Shown here one piece after another: positions 1 to 4,972 of a DNA stretch of 7,982 bases. A program made the position numbers and the translations under genes. The stretch comes from Planctomycetaceae bacterium (GTDB taxonomy: Bacteria > Planctomycetota > Planctomycetia > Planctomycetales > Planctomycetaceae). The notes beneath the pieces are model-generated. The model was not told where the DNA came from, did not search any database, and was given only the letters and a program-made list of their open reading frames with translations. How positions within the stretch are numbered: the first letter of the stretch is position 1; every line of letters starts with the position of its first letter. Where the stretch lies: contig JALTOP010000028.1 of assembly GCA_027000105.1 (NCBI GenBank), positions 1 through 7,982 on the forward strand, read 5' to 3'.

Positions 1-641
1 TGCTCGGTCATCGCGGGTGTCGTTTGGGAATCGTCTATCCTGAAATCACCGCGATGCAGGCCCGTGCAATAATCGAGGCGGCCTGCGCTGTCAAGAAGTC
101 CGGGATTGATGTCCATCCCGAAATCATGATTCCACTGGTCGGGTTCAAAACCGAACTTGATAATCAGGCCAAAGTGGTTCGTGAAGTTGCAGAGGCGGTT
201 CTCAAAGAACAGGGTGTTGAAATCGACTACACGGTCGGCACCATGATCGAAATTCCCAGAGCAGCGATTCGGGCCGATCAAATTGCGGAAACGGCCGAGT
301 TCTTCAGCTTTGGGACAAACGATTTGACCCAGACAACTCTTGGAATGAGCCGTGACGATTACGGCGGGTTCATCGGGTACTATCAGGAACATGATATTGT
401 TCCCAGCGATCCATTCCAGACAATCGATCAGGAAGGTGTGGGGCGTTTGATGGAAATTGGCGTTGAAGGCGGTCGAGGTACCCGTAGCGATCTGAAAATT
501 GGTATTTGCGGCGAACATGGCGGCGATCCGGCTTCGGTCTTCTTCTGCCACAAGATCGGTTTGAACTATGTCAGTTGCTCTCCATTCCGTATCCCTATCG
601 CCAGACTGGCAGCCGCCCAGGCCGCCTTGGATACCGAATAG
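1..641 (+). CDS. ppdK: Pyruvate, phosphate dikinase, C-terminal part (5' end outside window)
   Basis: PPDK interconverts pyruvate + ATP + Pi and PEP + AMP + PPi in the cytoplasm. Only the last 212 residues are here, read from base 3; the frame is open to the window edge, so the start lies upstream. This is the end of the PEP/pyruvate-binding TIM barrel. Visible family motifs are LGHRGCRLGI (residues 1-10), whose Arg residues lie in the PEP site in studied PPDKs, TMIEIPRAA (Glu83, a metal ligand by homology), SFGTNDLTQ (Asn106, Asp107), CGEHGGDPAS, and YVSCSPFRIPIARLAAAQA, whose Cys192 (codon 576-578) corresponds to the catalytic general-acid Cys. The C terminus ends right after this block, as expected for the family, so the 3' end is intact. 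EI of the PTS and PEP synthase share the fold, but these exact motifs favour PPDK. The ATP-grasp and phosphohistidine domains are off-window. A terminator follows within 60 bases, so this is the last gene of its transcript. Confidence 0.96.
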   Translation, partial: LGHRGCRLGIVYPEITAMQARAIIEAACAVKKSGIDVHPEIMIPLVGFKTELDNQAKVVREVAEAVLKEQGVEIDYTVGTMIEIPRAAIRADQIAETAEFFSFGTNDLTQTTLGMSRDDYGGFIGYYQEHDIVPSDPFQTIDQEGVGRLMEIGVEGGRGTRSDLKIGICGEHGGDPASVFFCHKIGLNYVSCSPFRIPIARLAAAQAALDTE

Positions 642-700
642 TTTTCGTGATCTTCCAACTTGACGGGTTATCTGATCTGTCGGGGCCTTTTCAAAAAAAG

Positions 701-734
701 AAGCCGCGCATCAACTTGATGTGCGGCTTTTCTG
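701..734 (+). terminator. Rho-independent terminator after ppdK
   Basis: The arms 701-714 and 716-729 are inverted repeats matching at 13 of 14 positions, the exception being a G-T wobble. The stem is GC-rich at its base (GCCGC/GCGGC) and the 3' arm runs into TTTTCTGTT. An A-run at 693-699 sits just before the 5' arm, so the element could also work on the opposite strand, although no minus-strand gene ends here. It lies 59 bases after the ppdK stop and separates that gene from the sulfatase promoter. Confidence 0.88.
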
Positions 735-865
735 TTGAAATTGATTGCGGTATCATCATGTCTGCTGCGGATCTCGGGGGATGCAGTCGACTAAAAATGT
801 ACTGAAAGCGGCTGAGAGCAAGCGGAAAAACAATGCCTCGAAAAAAAAGAGAGTCTGTCTGAACA

Positions 866-895
866 CAAGACAAGTCCGACCGGCTCAGGTATAAT
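866..895 (+). promoter_or_regulatory. Predicted sigma-70-type promoter for the sulfatase gene
   Basis: A perfect TATAAT (-10) lies at 890-895. AAGACA at 867-872 lies 17 bases upstream and matches the -35 consensus at four of six positions (the GACA end). Transcription would start near 902, giving a 5' leader of about 125 bases before the ATG at 1027. The rest of the 735-1026 gap holds an A-run (841-848) and no gene or further motif I can support. The call is sequence-based only; planctomycete promoters are poorly characterised. Confidence 0.55.
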
Positions 896-1015
896 GTTTC
901 CGCATCAAACTGTTGGTCAAACCAGCGGAATTTCGATCCTTCTTTCATTTACAGGTGTTTTCCAAACGCAACGGGATAGAAGCCCGAACATGGGATGAAA
1001 GAATTGCACTGCAAA

Positions 1016-1021
1016 AGAGAG
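1016..1021 (+). promoter_or_regulatory. Weak Shine-Dalgarno site fixing the sulfatase start
   Basis: AGAGAG ends five bases before the ATG at 1027. The open frame continues upstream to a TTG at 913, but those 38 extra residues (WDERIALQKRV region) are not signal-peptide-like. The ATG at 1027 is directly followed by a typical export signal, so it is the preferred start. Confidence 0.5.
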
Positions 1022-1026
1022 TTATC

Positions 1027-3132
1027 ATGCGAGTAAAAAAATCGTGTTTGAAGTGTTTGAATCTGTTGTCCGTTTCACTCCTGTTTTTCTCAACCATTAT
1101 CGGCAGCAACGGCGAACTCTGTGCCGCAAAGAAGCGACCCAACTTTCTTTTCATTTTGACTGACGATCAATCTCCCGAAACGCTCAGCGTTTACGGGAAC
1201 AAGGTTTGCAACACGCCGAACATTGACAAACTGGCTGCCCGGGGAATGACGTTTGATAACGCCCATCATATGGGTTCCTGGTCGGGGGCGGTCTGTACCT
1301 GTTCGCGAACAATGATCATGACGGGACGTTCGCTATGGAGGATTCCCGGTGCCAAAGGCCCCGGATTGAAATACCCCAAAGAATTCCGGAAACAGGCGGC
1401 TTCCCAAAGCATGCCGGCTGTGTTCAATCGCGCAGGGTATGACACCTATCGCACCTGCAAGATCGGCAACAGTTTCAATGAAGCCAATGTTCTTTTCGAT
1501 CAGAGAGATACCGCAACGATGCGTCAGGGAACAGCGGACAACGGAAGTCGCTGGCATGCTACAAAGGTGCTTGACTACCTGAACCGCCGGGCGGCAACAA
1601 AGGACAAGGATCCATTTCTGATCTATTTCGGTTTTTCCCATCCACACGATCCCCGAAACGCGATCCCGGAACTTGCTGAGAAGTACGGGGCCAACAATAA
1701 CGGTCCGACTGGAACGATCAATCCGAAATCTCCGAAGCTTCAGACGAATTATCTTCCCGCTCATCCCTTCCCGCATGGACACCCCGGTTTGCGTGATGAA
1801 GTCGCTGTTCAGGGAGTGATGAAAAGACGGGACGAAGCCACCATTCGCAACGAGTTGGCACGCGAATACGCCTGTATCGAAAATATCGACAGGCAGATTG
1901 GTCGCGTAATTTCCCGCTTGAGGCAAATGGGCGAACTGGACAATACCTACATCATCTTCACTTCCGATCATGGCATCGCCGTTGGGCGACATGGTTTGAT
2001 GGGAAAACAGAATTTGTATGAACATACCTGGCGGGTTCCCTTCATCGTCTGTGGCCCCGGCATCAAACCGGGCAGCCGCGCTTCCGGGTACACCTATTTG
2101 ATGGATGTCTTCCCGACATTCTGTGACCTGGCCGGTATTGATATCCCGGAGACAGTCGAGGGAAAGAGTTTCCGACCGGTACTCGAAGGAAAAACAGACC
2201 GTATTCGTGATGTCCTTTACGGAGTCTATTGCGGCGGTACGAAGCCGGGGATGAGATCCGTGAAATCGGATGGCTGGAAACTGATCGAATACGACGTGCT
2301 TGACGGCAAAGTCCGAAAAACCCAGCTATTCAACCTGAAAGAAAACCGTTTCGAATATCTTGTTGAACATCAATCGCCAGCTCTGGTCAAATTGTTGAAC
2401 CATCGCCCCGATCCGAACCAGATCAACCTGGCCGATCTGCCCGAATACGCGGCAAAAAGGAAGGAACTCGAAAAACTTCTCGCAACGGAAATGAAGCGGT
2501 GGGGGGATCCGTATCAACTGAGTAAAAATCCGGTTCCTGCAACACGTTTTGAATCGTCAATTCAGAAATTCGAGCATCAGGATAAGATATCGCCCCCATG
2601 CAAAAACGGGATCCTGTTTACGGGTTCTTCTTCCATCCGACTATGGGATACCGAAAGCAGTTTCCCGAATCGGAAAACTCTCAACCGGGGTTTCGGTGGT
2701 TCGCAAATCAGTGATGTGCTTTACTATTTCGATCGCGTTGTGCTGAAATACGAGCCTTCCGTCATCGTTTTTTATTGCGGGGATAACGATATTGCCGACC
2801 AGAAAAGTCCGGATCGGGTTTTCAATGATTACAAAACTTTTTGTGAAAAAGTTCATGCCGCCTTGCCGAAAACGCAGATCGTCTATTTGCCGATCAAACC
2901 AAGCCGGGCGCGCTGGAAACTGTGGCCTCTGATGTCCCAAACCAACCAGATGATCCACGAGTTCAGCACACAGAAAAAGTACCTGCATTACTGCGATACG
3001 GTGCCCGCCATGTTGAACAGTGACGGAACGCCCAACAACGACTACCTCATCGCGGATGGCCTGCATCTCAACAAAACCGGCTACAAAATCTGGACAGAAC
3101 TGGTCAATAAGGCGTTGGACGAACTTGAATGA
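1027..3132 (+). CDS. Secreted sulfatase fused to an SGNH/GDSL hydrolase domain
   Basis: This 701-residue predicted exported enzyme should hydrolyse a sulfate ester and, with a second domain, probably an acyl ester; the substrate is unknown. Residues 1-34 form a signal peptide (basic start, hydrophobic core, cleavage near CAA/KK). The S1 sulfatase domain, about 36-490, shows ILTDDQ (Asp46, Asp47), the formylglycine motif C90-T-C-S-R94 followed by TMIMTGR, His205 in SHPHDP, SDHG (Asp314, His315) and GKQNLYEHTWRVPF (Lys327). A linker with charged helices leads to an SGNH domain from about 523 to the end. There, block I is FTGSSSIRLW (Ser535 by position), block II NRGFGGS, block III GDND (Gly585, Asn587) and block V DGLH (Asp677, His680), so all four blocks are present. 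The frame is continuous with no stop or shift at the junction. Oddities are Cys92 where Pro or Ala is usual, and TCKIGNS in place of the usual GKWH signature. It has its own promoter and converges on the next gene. Confidence 0.93.
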   Translation: MRVKKSCLKCLNLLSVSLLFFSTIIGSNGELCAAKKRPNFLFILTDDQSPETLSVYGNKVCNTPNIDKLAARGMTFDNAHHMGSWSGAVCTCSRTMIMTGRSLWRIPGAKGPGLKYPKEFRKQAASQSMPAVFNRAGYDTYRTCKIGNSFNEANVLFDQRDTATMRQGTADNGSRWHATKVLDYLNRRAATKDKDPFLIYFGFSHPHDPRNAIPELAEKYGANNNGPTGTINPKSPKLQTNYLPAHPFPHGHPGLRDEVAVQGVMKRRDEATIRNELAREYACIENIDRQIGRVISRLRQMGELDNTYIIFTSDHGIAVGRHGLMGKQNLYEHTWRVPFIVCGPGIKPGSRASGYTYLMDVFPTFCDLAGIDIPETVEGKSFRPVLEGKTDRIRDVLYGVYCGGTKPGMRSVKSDGWKLIEYDVLDGKVRKTQLFNLKENRFEYLVEHQSPALVKLLNHRPDPNQINLADLPEYAAKRKELEKLLATEMKRWGDPYQLSKNPVPATRFESSIQKFEHQDKISPPCKNGILFTGSSSIRLWDTESSFPNRKTLNRGFGGSQISDVLYYFDRVVLKYEPSVIVFYCGDNDIADQKSPDRVFNDYKTFCEKVHAALPKTQIVYLPIKPSRARWKLWPLMSQTNQMIHEFSTQKKYLHYCDTVPAMLNSDGTPNNDYLIADGLHLNKTGYKIWTELVNKALDELE

Positions 3133-3165
3133 ATCGGATCAGGCACGGTACGGAGAACAGGCCAG

Positions 3166-3876
3166 TCAGATCCCGGAAACACCTTTGATCTGAAAATCAT
3201 CGTAAAGCATTTCGCGCTGTCCGGTCGTGAGGTTCACCTGGTCCTTCGTGGGATGCGCGAGTCCTTCAGATTGAAAAGCCCCAATGAATTTTCCGTCAAC
3301 AAATGTCTCCATCACATCATTCTGAATGCGGATAACCATTCGATGCCAGCGCAACGGATCGAGATCGATGCGATGTCGTGATGATTTCGTTTTCAGCATT
3401 TCGACAATTGAGTCATCCAGTTTCCTTTTTTCCTTCCTGGCCTGACGAATATCTTTTCGAAATATTCCGGTCTTCCCGTCATACATTGTCAGAAATTTTG
3501 GTGTGACTGCGACATGACAGATATGCCCCGCATGTGATGAGTGGCAGTTTCTGTCGCGATACATCACCTGAAAGTTTTTTGAACCGGCAAATTTGAAACG
3601 GAGAGAGACTTCCAGATCGGCCTGAGGTTTGATGCGAATCGTGTTGACGGATGGATGGTCGGCATCTTCAGGAGTAATTCCCACCATCACGCCGTCACGA
3701 ACAGTTGAGGCACTTTTATACATCCCCCAGCGTTTATCCAGTTTATCTGCAGAAAAATCATCTTCAAAAATTACCTGTTGATAGTGTTTCGGCGAAATCG
3801 AAGGCGTTTCCGCTGTGGTTGCGTTCGAAAACATCAACGGGAGCAGGAAAACGGCAACAGAAAAAATTGGTTTCAT
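3166..3876 (-). CDS. Secreted concanavalin A-like (LamG-like) protein, function unknown
   Basis: The product has 236 residues. The start at 3876 is chosen because it opens a clear signal peptide (MKPIFSVAVFLLPLMF, cleavage near TTA/ET, residue 22) and has AGGAA eight bases upstream; an upstream in-frame ATG at 3942 would bury the signal behind 22 polar residues. The mature part begins FEDDFSADKLDKRWGMYK and has alternating strand-like segments, for example VSLRFKF, FQVMYRDRN, HRMVIRIQNDVMETFVDGKFIGAF and the closing MLYDDFQIKG. This is the jelly-roll pattern of concanavalin A-like/LamG or DUF1080-type domains, often annotated in planctomycetes as family 16-like hydrolases. I see no Glu-x-Asp-x-Glu motif of true GH16 enzymes, so catalysis is not supported. 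Cys111 and Cys120 could form a disulfide. A Lys/Arg-rich stretch (residues 141-169) is unusual. It ends 33 bases from the sulfatase stop and runs toward it. A carbohydrate-related role outside the cytoplasm is inferred from fold and context only. Confidence 0.8.
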   Translation of the reverse strand: MKPIFSVAVFLLPLMFSNATTAETPSISPKHYQQVIFEDDFSADKLDKRWGMYKSASTVRDGVMVGITPEDADHPSVNTIRIKPQADLEVSLRFKFAGSKNFQVMYRDRNCHSSHAGHICHVAVTPKFLTMYDGKTGIFRKDIRQARKEKRKLDDSIVEMLKTKSSRHRIDLDPLRWHRMVIRIQNDVMETFVDGKFIGAFQSEGLAHPTKDQVNLTTGQREMLYDDFQIKGVSGI

Positions 3877-3884
3877 AATTTTCG

Positions 3885-3889
3885 TTCCT
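3885..3889 (-). promoter_or_regulatory. Shine-Dalgarno site of the concanavalin A-like gene
   Basis: On the minus strand AGGAA lies eight bases before the ATG at 3876. It supports this start over the ATG at 3942. Confidence 0.6.
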
Positions 3890-3911
3890 GTGGTAAAAGG
3901 GAGACGGTGTT

Positions 3912-3943
3912 CACTCTGTCCATCATACACTCTGTCCATCATA
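3912..3943. repeat. Perfect 16-bp tandem duplication in the divergent gap
   Basis: The unit CACTCTGTCCATCATA occurs twice head to tail without a mismatch (3912-3927 and 3928-3943), and the next two bases (CA) begin a third copy. A shorter match, TTCACTCTG, recurs at 3968-3976. The repeat lies between two divergent genes, upstream of the 3876 start. Each copy read on the minus strand contains TATGAT. Confidence 0.95.
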
Positions 3944-3966
3944 CAGACAGGAATCGACTATGGCGA
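3938..3966 (-). promoter_or_regulatory. Candidate promoter of the concanavalin A-like gene
   Basis: Read on the minus strand, TCGCCA (3961-3966, four of six matches to the -35 consensus) is followed after exactly 17 bases by TATGAT (3938-3943, five of six matches to the -10 consensus). A start near 3931 would give a leader of about 55 bases and would exclude the ATG at 3942 from the mRNA. A second TATGAT lies 16 bases downstream at 3922-3927, with only a weak -35 partner. Confidence 0.4.
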
Positions 3967-4026
3967 TTCACTCTGCGGTGGTTTATCACGGTAGTTTATG
4001 TCGTTGCGCCAACAACAGGAATCATC

Positions 4027-4830
4027 ATGCCCAAGACCGTTCAAAATGTTTCGTCCTTTCTCGAACAATTTGCACCCCTGGAAACCGCTGAAAGCTGGGA
4101 TAACGTCGGTTTGCTTCTGGGAGATTTAGCCTGCGAAATCGATTCCGTCCTCACCTGTTTGACATTGACTCCGGACGTGGCGGCTGAGGCGATCGATCGG
4201 AATATCGGTCTGATTGTCACTCACCATCCCATTCTTTTTCAGGCGAGACAAAAAATCACATCCGAGAGCGCTGAAGGCCGCATGATTCTGGATTTGGCCG
4301 CGAATCGTGTCGCTGTTTACAGTCCTCATACAGCTTTCGACAGTGCGGCCAGGGGAATCAACCAACAGTGGGCAGAACAACTGGAACTTCAAAATACCGA
4401 ACCGCTTCGCCCGTTCACGGAAATCGATCAGGAAGAAAAATCACCGGGAGCGGGGCGGTGTGGGGAACTGAAACAACCTGTTTCGCTGAAAGACCTTATT
4501 GAACAGGTGAAAGATATCTGCCACATACGGCAGTTACAGTTTGTAGGAGATCCTGCCCAACCGATCAATAAAGTGGGTATCGCCTGCGGTGCCGCTGTGT
4601 CATTCATGCACGAAGCGGCGTCCCTCGGTTGCGATGTTTTGATAACGGGAGAGGCCCGTTTTCACGCCTGTCTGGAAGCGAGAACCACACCGATTTCGCT
4701 GATACTCGTCGGGCATTATGCTTCTGAACGGTTTGCCTGCGAGCAGTTGGCGACAATTTTGCAGTCGGAGTTTCCCGAGCTGAATATCCTTGCGAGCGAA
4801 GTGGAAACCGACCCGCTCCAATTCGGATAA
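4027..4830 (+). CDS. Nif3/YbgI-family dinuclear metal centre protein (DUF34)
   Basis: This is a 267-residue, probably cytoplasmic protein of the widely conserved NIF3 family, whose members form hexameric toroids with two metal ions per subunit. The biochemical role is unsettled; the database name 'GTP cyclohydrolase 1 type 2 homolog' is not firm proof of that reaction. Family motifs are ESWDNVGLLLG (22-32), VTHHP with ligands His66 and His67, YSPHTAFD with Asp105, ITGEARFHACLEA (206-218) and GHYASER with His230 and Glu234. These match the five metal ligands and the His-x3-Glu spacing known for E. coli YbgI. The length fits the short bacterial form without the inserted PII-like domain. The start at 4027 is chosen for its AGGAA five bases upstream and for the immediate start of the fold; the open frame reaches further upstream, but that part has no family similarity. 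It is divergent from the concanavalin A-like gene and convergent with smc. No clear promoter of its own was seen. Confidence 0.94.
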   Translation: MPKTVQNVSSFLEQFAPLETAESWDNVGLLLGDLACEIDSVLTCLTLTPDVAAEAIDRNIGLIVTHHPILFQARQKITSESAEGRMILDLAANRVAVYSPHTAFDSAARGINQQWAEQLELQNTEPLRPFTEIDQEEKSPGAGRCGELKQPVSLKDLIEQVKDICHIRQLQFVGDPAQPINKVGIACGAAVSFMHEAASLGCDVLITGEARFHACLEARTTPISLILVGHYASERFACEQLATILQSEFPELNILASEVETDPLQFG

Positions 4831-4972
4831 CAGGACAAATCCGAGTGACAGGAGAGACCTGGGTGATGGAGCAAACCGAACTTGACCGCTATCAACTTCC
4901 TGTTTTGCAGATGCGTCGGGACTGGTCGGTCGTGCCACAAATTTGTCGTGGTGCCTCCAGGTGCATCGGTGA

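Noticed and set aside
691..948. 85-residue minus-strand open frame in the ppdK-sulfatase gap
   Set aside because: It runs through the terminator and the predicted promoter, lacks a convincing ribosome binding site and has no recognisable family.
913..1026. Upstream extension of the sulfatase frame to a TTG start
   Set aside because: It would place 38 polar residues ahead of a clear signal peptide; the ATG at 1027 has a ribosome-site-like AGAGAG and directly opens the signal.
1333..2025. 230-residue minus-strand open frame
   Set aside because: It is antisense to the well-supported sulfatase domain and shows no recognisable domain or start context.
2641..3066. 141-residue minus-strand open frame
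   Set aside because: It is antisense to the SGNH domain, whose catalytic blocks are clear on the plus strand.
4821..4846. Inverted repeat overlapping the nif3 stop (arms 4821-4828 and 4839-4846, 10-base loop)
   Set aside because: The stem is short with one wobble and no T-run follows on either strand, so a terminator call is not supported.
4937..4946. 10-base palindrome ACAAATTTGT in the nif3-smc gap
   Set aside because: It is a single short palindrome between convergent genes, with no second copy or promoter nearby; chance is a sufficient explanation.
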